Positions 32,470-40,425 of a DNA stretch of 40,504 bases are shown piece after piece. A program made the translations under genes and the position numbers. The notes under the pieces are model-generated. The model was not told the DNA's origin. It made no database searches and was given only the letters and a program-made list of their open reading frames with translations. The DNA is from CAZHTS01 sp964535315 (GTDB taxonomy: Bacteria > Chloroflexota > Anaerolineae > Anaerolineales > Anaerolineaceae), in assembly GCA_964535315.1 (NCBI GenBank), contig CAZHTS010000040.1, positions 1 through 40,504 on the forward strand, read 5' to 3'. Numbering within the stretch: the stretch's first letter is position 1; each line of letters begins with the position of its first letter.

Positions 32470-33369
32470 TCAGTTGACTTCCTGATAGCGCAAAATTTTT
32501 AGCTGCGCCAGGGTAACGCCAAGAATCAGCAGGAACAACACGCAAGCCGCCGCCGAGGCGTAACCGAAATCGAAGATTTCGAACCCCTGGTGATAGATAT
32601 AGGCGACCAACGTTTCAGTTTTAAACAACGGTCCGCCGCCGGTCATCACATAAATCTGGTCGAACACCTGCAACGAGCTGATCACCGCATTGACCAGGGT
32701 AAAGATCAGCGCCGGTCGCAGCATGGGCAACGTGATATGAACAAAACGCCGAAAACCGCCGGCGCCATCCACCTTGGCCGCCTCGTAGTAAACTTCCGGG
32801 ATGCCTTGCAAACCGGCCAGCAAGATGACCAGGTTATACCCGAACCAACGCCAGACGCTAATCAGGATAATGGTCGGCATGGCCCAGGTCATACTACGCA
32901 ACCATTCGCTGGTCGGCAGATTCAACAACCGGGAATAATAGGTAACCATCCCCAGATCGGGGTCGAGAAGGAAACGCCAGAGGATCGCCTCTACTGCAAA
33001 AGACACGATCACCGGCAGAAAGAAAATAGCCCGGAAGAAAGTCCGCCCCCTGATCTTCTCGTTCAAAGCCAGGGCAAAAATCAAGGCCAGTAGAATCTGC
33101 CCCGGCACCACCCCCAGAGTATAAACGCCGGTATTCTTCAGCGCATTCCAGAAACGCTCGTCTTCAAGCAGATGGGTGTAATTCTCCAAGCCGATAAAGC
33201 TTTGTTGATCCACTTCCAGCCGCCAGTCCAGAAAACTCATCCAACCCACCTGAAGGATCGGCACAATGACAAATACAAGCAGGATCAGCAGACTGGGCAG
33301 CATGAAGAAAAAGGCGGCGCGCCCCTGACTGTTACGCGATACGCTGCGATTCACATGGGGAAAATGCAT
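32470..33369 (-). CDS. Sugar ABC transporter permease, MalF type
   Basis: A product of 299 residues with six TM helices. The EAA loop reads IPEVYYEAAKVDGAGGFRRFVHITLPML. The N-terminal segment FFFMLPSLLILLVFVIVPILQVGWMSFLDW and GLENYTHLLEDERFWNALKNTGVYTL are characteristic of CUT1 permeases. I chose the ATG at 33369 because GAGG lies eight bases before it; a GTG at 33375 is too close to that site. A hairpin between this gene and the binding-protein gene may lower its expression relative to the binding protein. Confidence 0.93.
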   Translation of the reverse strand: MHFPHVNRSVSRNSQGRAAFFFMLPSLLILLVFVIVPILQVGWMSFLDWRLEVDQQSFIGLENYTHLLEDERFWNALKNTGVYTLGVVPGQILLALIFALALNEKIRGRTFFRAIFFLPVIVSFAVEAILWRFLLDPDLGMVTYYSRLLNLPTSEWLRSMTWAMPTIILISVWRWFGYNLVILLAGLQGIPEVYYEAAKVDGAGGFRRFVHITLPMLRPALIFTLVNAVISSLQVFDQIYVMTGGGPLFKTETLVAYIYHQGFEIFDFGYASAAACVLFLLILGVTLAQLKILRYQEVN

Positions 33370-33389
33370 TTTCACATCCTCTGGGAGGG

Positions 33390-33406
33390 GCCGGCTCAGA
33401 GCCGGC
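33390..33406 (-). other. Intercistronic hairpin between binding protein and permease genes
   Basis: GCCGGCT (33390-33396) and its complement (33400-33406) form a GC-rich stem with a three-base loop, within the 66-base gap. Such hairpins downstream of binding-protein genes commonly stabilise the upstream message or attenuate read-through. No U-tract is present. Confidence 0.5.
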
Positions 33407-33435
33407 GCCCCCCCACTATCTCGGCAATCGGGCGG

Positions 33436-34722
33436 CTACTTCAGCAACTCGTTCATCTTCGCCGCAGCTTCCTTCATGGCTACATCGGCCGGCTTCACCC
33501 CTCGGGCCACTTCCAGAATGGCCGGCATGATGATATCGTCGTTAAGCTTGGTGTACGCGATCAAACCAGGTAGATACATCTTCTGCGTGGGCCCCGACTG
33601 GGCAAATTTCTGCACAAACGGGTTCTTCTGGATTTCAGGGTTGTCCGCCAGCGGCAACAGGGTAGGGGGGAAACCAACGTTCGACGACCAGTAGATCTGC
33701 GCCCATTCATCTTCCCAGAACTTGAGGAACTCATAAGCTGCTTCCTTATGTTTGGTCGCCTTATTGACCACAATATACATACCGTCGCCCTGAGTGACCG
33801 CTCCGGCCGCTCCGGCCGGCACCGGCGCCAGACCGAAGTTTAACTTAGCGTCCTTGAATGCGTTAATCATCCACGGGCCGCTGATCTCCATGGCCGCCTT
33901 GCCGCTGATGACCAGCTTATCGGCCTCGACGCCCGACATACCCAACGGCGAACGCTTGCTGGTGAACAGGAAATCGCTCCATTGCTGTACGGCGGCGATG
34001 GTCTTGGGGTCATCGAGCATGGATTTCGTACCGTCGGCGCTGACAAAGTCACCACCGTTGCCCCAAATCAGCGCTGGCCAGATATTGGGCGCACCGTGAT
34101 CGCCCCACACCAGGCCATACTGCTCCGGGGTGCCGTCGTTATTCTCGTCTTTGGTCAGCTTGAGGATGGCATCCTGCCATTCTTCCCAGGTTGCCGGCGG
34201 CTTCTCCGGATCCAGCCCCGCTGCCTTGAACAGGTCCTTGTTATAGTACATCATCAGTCCAAAGGAGATCATGGGGGCGCCGTATTTCTTGCCCTTGTAG
34301 GTCATCCCATCCATCGAAGCCTTTGAGAACTTGTTCGCATCAAGCCCACCGCCGTACAGGTCGTCCAACGGCAGCAGCAGCCCCGACTCGGCATACTGCG
34401 GGATCAGACTGTAACCGATGACAGCCAGGTCTGGATCGCCGCCCGTCTTCCATGAAGGCAGCAGCTTCTGGTTCAATGTATCCCAGGGCATGATGTCCAT
34501 GGCAATCTGGATGTCAGGGTGAGTCTCGTTAAACCGCTTGACCACCGCCTCCAGCTTGGGCTGGTCCGAAGCGGTAAAACCATTCCAGAAGGTAATGGTG
34601 GTCACTTCTCCCTGCGCCGGTTGTTCCGGCGCGCTGGTGCTGGCCGGCGCAGGGGCGCAGGCGGCCAGGATCAGGCTCAGCATTACACACAGGCTAACAA
34701 CAACAGAAATTCGAGTCTTCAT
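33436..34722 (-). CDS. Extracellular sugar-binding lipoprotein of an ABC transporter
   Basis: A product of 428 residues. The signal peptide and lipobox (SLILAAC, C22) anchor it to the membrane surface. The mature part is a CUT1 solute-binding protein: TTITFWNGFTASDQPKLEAVVKRFNETHPDI, LPSWKTGGDPDLAVIGYSLIPQYAESGLLLPLDDL, GMTYKGKKYGAPMISFGLMMYYNKDLFKAAGLDP, ISGKAAMEISGPWMINAF, and KHKEAAYEFLKFWEDEWAQ. It delivers oligosaccharides to the permease pair. Given the neighbouring GH51 enzyme, arabinose-containing oligosaccharides are the likely ligand. AGGAG lies five bases before the ATG at 34722. Confidence 0.93.
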   Translation of the reverse strand: MKTRISVVVSLCVMLSLILAACAPAPASTSAPEQPAQGEVTTITFWNGFTASDQPKLEAVVKRFNETHPDIQIAMDIMPWDTLNQKLLPSWKTGGDPDLAVIGYSLIPQYAESGLLLPLDDLYGGGLDANKFSKASMDGMTYKGKKYGAPMISFGLMMYYNKDLFKAAGLDPEKPPATWEEWQDAILKLTKDENNDGTPEQYGLVWGDHGAPNIWPALIWGNGGDFVSADGTKSMLDDPKTIAAVQQWSDFLFTSKRSPLGMSGVEADKLVISGKAAMEISGPWMINAFKDAKLNFGLAPVPAGAAGAVTQGDGMYIVVNKATKHKEAAYEFLKFWEDEWAQIYWSSNVGFPPTLLPLADNPEIQKNPFVQKFAQSGPTQKMYLPGLIAYTKLNDDIIMPAILEVARGVKPADVAMKEAAAKMNELLK

Positions 34723-34968
34723 TTTTCTCCTATCGATACGGACCACAGGGTGAGGAATTGAAATTCAAGCAACAGCGAGCAAGACGTACCCGGGCACCTC
34801 CTGAACGATATCCATGAACCTGCACTTGAAAAACCATACTTTGTCCTTCTAACAGAAGCGCTTCCTGAAAATGGCAACGTAAAACCTGCGGAGCATGCAA
34901 CGTTCATGCACCTGAAAATAAATATGAGGATGAGACAACCCACCCTGTTTGACCGCCCTGCCGAAACG
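34723..34968 (-). promoter_or_regulatory. Upstream region of the transporter genes with LacI-type palindrome
   Basis: No gene is seen in these 246 bases between the GH51 and binding-protein genes. A 10-bp palindrome with central CG, GAAGCGCTTC, lies at 34855-34864 and has the core expected of LacI/CcpA-type operators. A second, weaker symmetric element surrounds AACGTT at 34893-34909. The gap suggests a separate promoter for the binding-protein gene. I could not identify a convincing -35/-10 pair. Confidence 0.45.
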
Positions 34969-36453
34969 TCAGACGCTGGTCAGCACGGTAAACGAAAGCG
35001 GTGGCAACACTATCTCGACTTTCCCATCTACAATCTTTTGCGGCCCCAAATTGACGGGCACGACCCTTTCCGGCTGGTCAAAGGTATTGGCCGCCCCGGC
35101 CTCCGGGCCGCTCAGGCGCACAGCCTGGATCGTCTGCCCCGGCTGCCAGCCCTGCCAGATCACCTCAACCGCTTCACTGGCCGCCTGGCTGCGATTGACG
35201 ATAAAGACCGCACAGCGCTCCCTGGCCGCATCATAAGAAGCCGACACATCCAGAAGCGGCACCGGCCCATAACGCCTGGTTTCGTAGTACGGCGAGCGAC
35301 ACAACACATCCAACGCCTGACCGGATGCATGGCGACTGAAGAAATAAAACGGGTAGAAAATCGTCTGGCGCACCAACCCATCGCTGCGGGTCAAGATCGG
35401 AGCGATCACGTTGACCAACTGCGCGATACAGGCGATCTTGAGCACATGGCAGCGCCGCAAGAAAACGCTCAACCATTCGGCCACCACCAGCGCGTCTTCC
35501 AGGTTATACACTTCTTCGAGCAGGTGTGGCGCCTCTGCCCATTCGCCGTCCACGACCATATTCTTGTACCAGACGTTCCACTCATCCCAGGACAGGAACA
35601 CCTGGTGCGATGAACGCTGCCGGGCGCGCACATAGCGCAAAACACCCTCGAAAGTATCCAGGTACTGTTCCAGTTGCAGAGTCTCAGCCAGAAAACTACC
35701 CGTATCCTGGGCGCGATTGTTGGCGTAGTAGTGCAGGGAGAGGTAATCCACCTGCTCCCAACAGTTTTCCAGTACCACCCGATCCCATTCGGGGAAAGTG
35801 GGCATGTCGGCGTTCGACGATCCACACAGAACCAACTGGATGCTCGCATCCTGCCACTTCATCAGCTTGGCGGCCTCGCGGGCCCTACGCCCATATTCGT
35901 CCGCCTCCAGATGACCGATCTGCCACGGCCCGTCCATCTCGTTCCCCAGGCACCAGTGCTGCACACCATACGGTTGCGCATGACCGTGCCGCCGGCGCAA
36001 ATCGGCGTACAGACTGCCCGAGGCAGCGTTACAATACTCTACCAGTGCGGCAGCATCTTCGATCGTTCCAGTCGCCAGGTTGACACCCAGCATCGGCTGG
36101 GTGTTGAGTTCCCTACAATATTGGATGAATTCATCGGTGCCGAACTGGTTGGTTTCGATCGAGCGCCAGGCCAGATCACGTTTGCGCGGCCGCTGTTCGC
36201 GAGGCCCCACCCCGTCCAGCCAGTGATAGCCGCTCAAAAAATTCCCACCGGGGTAACGGATCAAGGTGGGAGCCAGGGCCTGGATCGCTGCCAGGACGTC
36301 CTTGCGGAAGCCACGTTCGTCGGCAAGCGGCGAACCTGGCTCGTAAATCCCTTGATAGACCGCCCGCCCCATATGCTCCAGAAAACCACCAAAGAGTCGG
36401 GGATCGATATCGCCAATGACACGTTCACGATCTATGTAGATTTTGCTGCTCAT
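34969..36453 (-). CDS. GH51 alpha-L-arabinofuranosidase
   Basis: A product of 494 residues, typical for intracellular GH51. It releases terminal alpha-L-arabinofuranose from arabino-oligosaccharides with retention. The barrel opens with IDPRLFGGFLEHMGRAVYQGIYEPGSPLAD and RYPGGNFLSGYHWLDGVGP. The acid/base E172 lies in CLGNEMDGPWQIG, and the nucleophile E291 in LSWDEWNVWY. A C-terminal beta-sandwich follows (LPPLSFTVLTSV at the end). I start at the ATG 36453, with GAGG six bases upstream; the frame also allows a TTG at 36456. There is no signal peptide. The gene begins 12 bases after the LacI stop and so is in one operon with its regulator. Confidence 0.94.
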   Translation of the reverse strand: MSSKIYIDRERVIGDIDPRLFGGFLEHMGRAVYQGIYEPGSPLADERGFRKDVLAAIQALAPTLIRYPGGNFLSGYHWLDGVGPREQRPRKRDLAWRSIETNQFGTDEFIQYCRELNTQPMLGVNLATGTIEDAAALVEYCNAASGSLYADLRRRHGHAQPYGVQHWCLGNEMDGPWQIGHLEADEYGRRAREAAKLMKWQDASIQLVLCGSSNADMPTFPEWDRVVLENCWEQVDYLSLHYYANNRAQDTGSFLAETLQLEQYLDTFEGVLRYVRARQRSSHQVFLSWDEWNVWYKNMVVDGEWAEAPHLLEEVYNLEDALVVAEWLSVFLRRCHVLKIACIAQLVNVIAPILTRSDGLVRQTIFYPFYFFSRHASGQALDVLCRSPYYETRRYGPVPLLDVSASYDAARERCAVFIVNRSQAASEAVEVIWQGWQPGQTIQAVRLSGPEAGAANTFDQPERVVPVNLGPQKIVDGKVEIVLPPLSFTVLTSV

Positions 36454-36465
36454 CAAGGCCTCTTT

Positions 36466-37515
36466 TTAAAATAATTCGTCTGCCACACAATAACTGTTAC
36501 CAATCGTGCTGGTGCGCGGCACCAGTGTAAAAGGCGGCGTGAAAAATTCCGGTGGGCCGCTGCGTTTGCCGTCGATACGGTCAAGCAGCAGCCCCACGCT
36601 CAGGGCGGCAATGTCCTTGCGGTTCAACGAAACGGTGGATAGCGGCGGGTTGAAATAACGGCTATCGATGATATCATCCACACCAATGACGGCCACGTCA
36701 TCCGGGATACGGCGCCCGCTGTCGATCAACACCTTCATCGCCCCCAGAGCGATCAGGTCGTTGAAACAAAAGACGGCGTCCGGCGGTTCGGCCAGGGCCA
36801 ACAGACGTTTCATCACCTCGGCGCCGTGATCGCGATGATAGGTCGGCGTGCCCGCCACCACCAGCCATTCGGGGTCAACCGGCAGCCCGGCAGCCTGCAT
36901 GGCCTGCAAATAGCCCCTAGCCCTGGCCTGTGGCATGCCCCCCAACCCCAGATCGTCGTTGAGCAGGCCGATCGGAGCGATCTTCTTGCGTCCCAGGTCA
37001 ATCAAGTGCCGGGTGGCCAGCTGTGCAATCGTGACATTATCCAGAACGATGTTGTCAAAAAGTGTGGTCGATTGTTTTTCGCCAAAGAGCACCACCGGCA
37101 CGTCCAGATCGAAGGCCGATACATCCAGAAGATGCGGAGCCATCATGATCCCGTCCACCGGGAGTTGCAACGACCCGTTCAAAATCGATCGAATGACCTC
37201 AGGGTCGTTATCGGTAAAGCTGAGGATCACCGTATACCCCTTGGCGTCCGCTTCTTTGATCACGAACTGCGAAAGTTCAGCCAGATAAGGGTTCATGATA
37301 TCTGGCAACACCAGAGCAATCAGTCCGAGCTTGCCTTTACGCAGGTGCTTGGCCGCCAAATTGGGCACATAGCCCGCCTCAGATGCGGCCTGGATCACCC
37401 GCTCGTAGGTCTCCTCGCTATAATGCCCCTCCTTACCGTTGATGACATTGGAAGCCGTCATCACAGAGACACCCGCGCGCTGTGCAATTTCTTTTAGAGT
37501 CGATTTGTTTTTCAC
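36466..37515 (-). CDS. LacI family transcriptional regulator
   Basis: A product of 349 residues from GTG 37515, which has AGGA five bases upstream; an ATG at 37533 has no ribosome binding site. The HTH is TLKEIAQRAGVSVMTASNVINGK (about 6-27), with the hinge helix at NLAAKHLRKGK. The periplasmic-binding-protein-like effector domain covers 60-335 (LIALVLPDIMNPYLAEL, DGIMMAPHL, VFCFNDLIALGAMKVL, DVAVIGVDDIIDSRYFNPPLSTVSLN). It probably represses the arabinoside operon until a sugar such as arabinose or an arabino-oligosaccharide binds. Its own promoter carries a palindromic operator, indicating autoregulation. Confidence 0.92.
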   Translation of the reverse strand: MKNKSTLKEIAQRAGVSVMTASNVINGKEGHYSEETYERVIQAASEAGYVPNLAAKHLRKGKLGLIALVLPDIMNPYLAELSQFVIKEADAKGYTVILSFTDNDPEVIRSILNGSLQLPVDGIMMAPHLLDVSAFDLDVPVVLFGEKQSTTLFDNIVLDNVTIAQLATRHLIDLGRKKIAPIGLLNDDLGLGGMPQARARGYLQAMQAAGLPVDPEWLVVAGTPTYHRDHGAEVMKRLLALAEPPDAVFCFNDLIALGAMKVLIDSGRRIPDDVAVIGVDDIIDSRYFNPPLSTVSLNRKDIAALSVGLLLDRIDGKRSGPPEFFTPPFTLVPRTSTIGNSYCVADELF

Positions 37516-37601
37516 ACGCCATCCTGTGATCATGCAGTAGCGAAATCAAGAACAGATAGGAAAGATTTTACAGTAAGAGAGCGGTCGATTTTTAGGTATA
37601 T

Positions 37602-37653
37602 CGTTAAACTTTAACGTTAAACACATCATAGCAAGTTTAAAAGACTTTGTCAA
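37602..37653 (-). promoter_or_regulatory. Near-consensus promoter with LacI operator
   Basis: On the minus strand TTGACA (37653-37648), a 17-base spacer and TATGAT (37630-37625) are followed at once by TTTAACGTTAAA (37621-37610), a perfect 12-bp palindrome with central CG as in LacI-family operators. A second overlapping palindrome, CGTTAAA-C-TTTAACG, covers 37602-37616. The operator would lie over the transcription start of the lacI-GH51 operon. Confidence 0.75.
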
Positions 37654-37685
37654 TAGGCGAATTTCCTGGAAGCGCGATGATATCG

Positions 37686-37733
37686 CCCCCCAGCCGCCCC
37701 GAATATCTCGTGAGGCGGGAAGAAAAGAGGTGA
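37686..37733 (+). pseudogene. Degraded 3' end of a molybdenum hydroxylase large-subunit gene
   Basis: This stretch reads ISPPSRPEYLVRREEKR and then a stop. The end of the molybdenum subunit at 30206 reads RAPIRPEDLVRREE and stop, and the DNA is also similar (CGCCCCGA..ATCT.GTG.GGCGGGAAGAA in both). No more of the gene is recognisable upstream, so this would be a relic or a copied end. The rest of the gap 37534-37836 contains the lacI promoter and no gene I can support. Confidence 0.4.
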
Positions 37734-37836
37734 TCAGCGCTGCCCGTTTGCCGTCCATGTAACGCAAAAATTTCTGCGAGGCAGACAAATGATCAGCTCT
37801 CACCCGTTTATATTTTGAGCAAGGAGGCGAAAGAGG

Positions 37837-38487
37837 CTATCCCTTTCGCGCGGCAATAAAATAATTCGAGGGTGAGTCGTACAAACTGGCCACCTCGAGA
37901 ATGGAGAAGCCGCCTGTGCTAACGAGTTCCTCGATGTCCGTTTTCGTGAATGCCCTTACACGAGGAATGATCCCTATTTTGCTCGCTAACTTCCACACAC
38001 TCAACACGACCGGGTTCAATTCCCCCAGGCAATCGGTGGCCGAAAAGAACAACCCACCGGGCTTGAGCAAGGCATAGATACGGCGGACGATCTCCTCTTG
38101 ATCTTTCAGCAAGTGAAGGACATTAAAAGCCGTCACAGCGTCGAACGATCCGGTGGTTAAACGATCATCGAAGATACAGCCAGCAACAAATTCGACGTTG
38201 TGAATCCCGGCTTTTTCGGCCTTACCCTTTGCCACCTCAAGCATCTTTTGCGCCGGATCCATCGCAAGCACCCACCCAACGTGCCGCGCAACCTCGATCG
38301 TTGTGATCCCGGTACCGCAACCAAAATCGAAGACCCGATCGCTGGCCTTCAGATAGTTTTTTGTGTGCGCGATCGTATCCGCATACGCCTTTGCGTATTT
38401 TCCTACCTGCGCATCATAGTTCTGCGCCTGCCTGTCCCAGAAAGCATTTGATCGATCATTCACCTTGTAACCTCGTGAGAAATTCAT
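37837..38487 (-). CDS. Class I SAM-dependent methyltransferase
   Basis: A product of 216 residues. The SAM-binding motif I is VFDFGCGTGITTIEVA, followed by acidic motif II (AMDPAQKMLEVAKGKAEKAG), AGCIFDDRLTTGSFDAVTAFNVLHLLKD and LLKPGGLFFSATDC, the usual order of the family. The start AFWDRQAQNYDAQVGKYAKAY suggests a small-molecule or lipid-type methyltransferase. The ATG overlaps the upstream stop by four bases (ATGA); a GTG at 38463 with GAGG before it would fit homologues equally well. Third gene of the MarR operon. The methyl acceptor is unknown. Confidence 0.85.
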   Translation of the reverse strand: MNFSRGYKVNDRSNAFWDRQAQNYDAQVGKYAKAYADTIAHTKNYLKASDRVFDFGCGTGITTIEVARHVGWVLAMDPAQKMLEVAKGKAEKAGIHNVEFVAGCIFDDRLTTGSFDAVTAFNVLHLLKDQEEIVRRIYALLKPGGLFFSATDCLGELNPVVLSVWKLASKIGIIPRVRAFTKTDIEELVSTGGFSILEVASLYDSPSNYFIAARKG

Positions 38488-39803
38488 TCAAACGATCTGC
38501 TTACGCCAACATCTGCGACAGGGAATGATACCCCATTTCCTCGTTTAAAAAATGCAATCGTCTTTTCCCACGCATCCACTTTTGCATGTGCGTTGCCCCA
38601 CAAGGTCCCGCCCATCGACAGGGTCAGGCGAGGGGCGATTTTTGCGGAGATTAAACTGGCCGGGATGACGTAAGGCACATAATAAGGTTCGCCTGCGTCC
38701 TCATAAACAATCTGCTCACAGGTATGCTGATAGGCGCTGGCGCGCAGGGTAGCCATGATTTCAACGGTTCCATCGTACGTATTCCACATGCCACAGTCTT
38801 TGCTGGTGCAAAACAGAAAGTCAGCGTTTGCATTCTCGACCTTAATTCTGGCTGCATCTTTGTTGTCTGCCAGTTTCAGGCCCTTTACAAAAACCGGTGT
38901 GTAACCAAAAGGTTGATTCTTGATCATGCACCCCAGCATATGAGCAAATACCCAGCGGTTTTTCAAACGAATATAGGGCAGGTCTTTCCCTTGATAGCTC
39001 CAGGAGGATTCGTTCTTGAACGCAATGCCCTGAAAACAGTAGGCATGGGGCGCCCACAGGGCCACCCGTGTGATGAAAGAATGTTGTGCTGCCAGAATCA
39101 ACGAGACTTCGGCTCCCTTCGACATCCCCAATATCCAGACCTCCTTACCGCTGGTGAACGGGTTCTTCGACAGCCAGGCAAATATTTTGTCAAAATACTC
39201 GAGCGGCACCCTGGATAATTGTGCAGGGAGACCGCGCTCCCCAAAAAATGAGACCGAGAGCACATTAAATCCGTGGGAGGCCAACGCAGCAGAAACGGGG
39301 GCGTCCACGCCAAGACCGCTGCCAGAACCGCCAATAAAGAGGATAACCGGGCGCTTTGCGTCTTCCACATAAAAAAATTCACCCACAAATTCATCCAGGA
39401 TGCGCATACACTGAATCTCCGGGGATTTAAAATAGCGTTCAACCACAGCCGTTTCGCACTCCTGGCCACACGCAACGCTGAAATTGAAAAAGAGACTCTC
39501 ATTCACCGATATATTCTGGGCGATTTTCTGAATTGCTTTGGGATCATTGCTATTCATTGAAACAATTAGCCCCATTGGGTCAACGAAATCATAAGATCCG
39601 CTATCCGGTCTCTGTTTTGATAAATCGACCTGCCCGTTTGCATTCGCCGTAAAACAGGCGGTGGCTTCAAAAAGCACACTGTTTGCCCAGGGAAAACGCA
39701 TTGAAACGCCGATTTTTACCAGAGCCTGAGGCGGAAGTTCAGAGACGATAATGTCCAGTTTCTGGTCGCAAAGAGCCACTTTGGGATGAATGTTTAGTTT
39801 CAT
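38484..39803 (-). CDS. BAAT/acyl-CoA thioesterase-like alpha/beta hydrolase
   Basis: A product of 439 residues. Residues 1-125 resemble the acyl-CoA thioesterase/bile-acid N-acyltransferase N-terminal domain (LDIIVSELPPQALVKIGVSMRFPWANSVLFEATACFTANANGQVDL...DFVDPMGLIVSM). Residues 150-439 are the BAAT C-terminal alpha/beta hydrolase, with the elbow GMSKGAEVSL (S228) and a candidate acid D336 (CTSKDCGMW). The segment that normally holds the catalytic His (Tyr-Pro-x-Ala-Gly-His) reads YEDAGEPYYVPY, with E372 in its place, so catalysis may be lost or changed. The ATG at 39803 follows the MarR stop by one base, with GGAG nine bases upstream. Substrate unknown. Composition is AT-richer than the rest of the window. 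Confidence 0.8.
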   Translation of the reverse strand: MKLNIHPKVALCDQKLDIIVSELPPQALVKIGVSMRFPWANSVLFEATACFTANANGQVDLSKQRPDSGSYDFVDPMGLIVSMNSNDPKAIQKIAQNISVNESLFFNFSVACGQECETAVVERYFKSPEIQCMRILDEFVGEFFYVEDAKRPVILFIGGSGSGLGVDAPVSAALASHGFNVLSVSFFGERGLPAQLSRVPLEYFDKIFAWLSKNPFTSGKEVWILGMSKGAEVSLILAAQHSFITRVALWAPHAYCFQGIAFKNESSWSYQGKDLPYIRLKNRWVFAHMLGCMIKNQPFGYTPVFVKGLKLADNKDAARIKVENANADFLFCTSKDCGMWNTYDGTVEIMATLRASAYQHTCEQIVYEDAGEPYYVPYVIPASLISAKIAPRLTLSMGGTLWGNAHAKVDAWEKTIAFFKRGNGVSFPVADVGVSRSFE

Positions 39804-39804
39804 T

Positions 39805-40302
39805 TTATAAATCTCCATTTTTATGGAAGGCGTATTCGATATTTTCTTCAAAGCCGTCTTGCTCTTCTCCATCAAAACGGTACAATCTTTTCAATAAATT
39901 CCACAGGATTTCCATCTCATCGAGAGTAAATTCATGGAAAAGCCGGTCAAAAAATTCCAGCCCACGATGGAAATCTTCATATAGAACCTGATTTCCTTTC
40001 TCGGTGATCGTTACATTGATCGCTCGTTTATCTTTTGGGTTGGAAGATACAACGACGCATCCCTTATCCTCGAGGGCATCGACCAGTTTTTTGGCGCTTT
40101 GTTTGGTCGTCCCCAGTTTTCTGGCGATGCTTTTCAGCGAGGCTTCACCTTCTGGCAGATGAACGATGGCTATCATCGTCATTAACTGCCGTGAAGTCAT
40201 GTTTTCCAGGTACTCATCCCCCTTGATCTGTATCTTATTCACAACAGAAAATAAGGTGGCATAAGTCTGTTCCTGCAAAAAGATTTCTCTGGGATTTTCC
40301 AT
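39805..40302 (-). CDS. MarR family transcriptional regulator
   Basis: A product of 165 residues. The winged HTH has RQLMTMIAIVHLPEGEASLKSIARKLGTTKQSAKKLVDALEDKGCVVVSSNPKDKRAINVTITEKG; the Asp-x-Arg wing (KDKRAI) is diagnostic. Dimerisation helices flank it. GGAG precedes the ATG. First gene of an operon with the BAAT-like hydrolase and the methyltransferase. A perfect 38-bp palindrome overlaps its promoter, so it very likely represses its own operon in response to a small, perhaps phenolic or lipid-like, ligand. The ligand cannot be read from the sequence. Confidence 0.93.
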   Translation of the reverse strand: MENPREIFLQEQTYATLFSVVNKIQIKGDEYLENMTSRQLMTMIAIVHLPEGEASLKSIARKLGTTKQSAKKLVDALEDKGCVVVSSNPKDKRAINVTITEKGNQVLYEDFHRGLEFFDRLFHEFTLDEMEILWNLLKRLYRFDGEEQDGFEENIEYAFHKNGDL

Positions 40303-40335
40303 GAATCATCTCCAAAATTAGTCAGCTTACTTACT

Positions 40336-40385
40336 ATTTTAATCAAGGAACTCAAATTGGTCAACATGTTGACCAATTTGAGTTC
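40336..40385 (-). promoter_or_regulatory. MarR promoter overlapped by a perfect 38-bp palindrome
   Basis: GAACTCAAATTGGTCAACA (40348-40366) is followed directly by its exact complement (40367-40385), with no spacer. On the minus strand TTGACC (40364-40359), a 17-base spacer and TAAAAT (40341-40336) form the promoter of the MarR gene, so the palindrome covers the -35 box and most of the spacer. The inner part resembles MarR operators. The other half-site places a TTGACC facing right, with a poor -10 (AAGAAT 40392-40397). Confidence 0.75.
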
Positions 40386-40399
40386 AAGCTTAAGAATAG

Positions 40400-40425
40400 A
40401 AACGTTTCCTTCAAAGAAAACGTTT
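40400..40425 (-). terminator. Hairpin at the end of the leftmost-reading terminal gene
   Basis: GAAAACGTTT (40416-40425) and AAACGTTTCC (40400-40409) pair over 10 bp, with one G-T wobble, around a six-base loop. On the minus strand the T-rich CTATTCTT follows. It overlaps the stop codon of the partial gene at the window end. Each arm also contains a 10-bp palindrome (GAAACGTTTC, AAAACGTTTT) 18 bp apart, so a regulator binding site is an alternative. Confidence 0.45.

Noticed and set aside
37546..37803. Minus-strand open frame of 85 codons between the methyltransferase and lacI
   Set aside because: It spans the lacI promoter and operator, has no ribosome binding site and no family resemblance.
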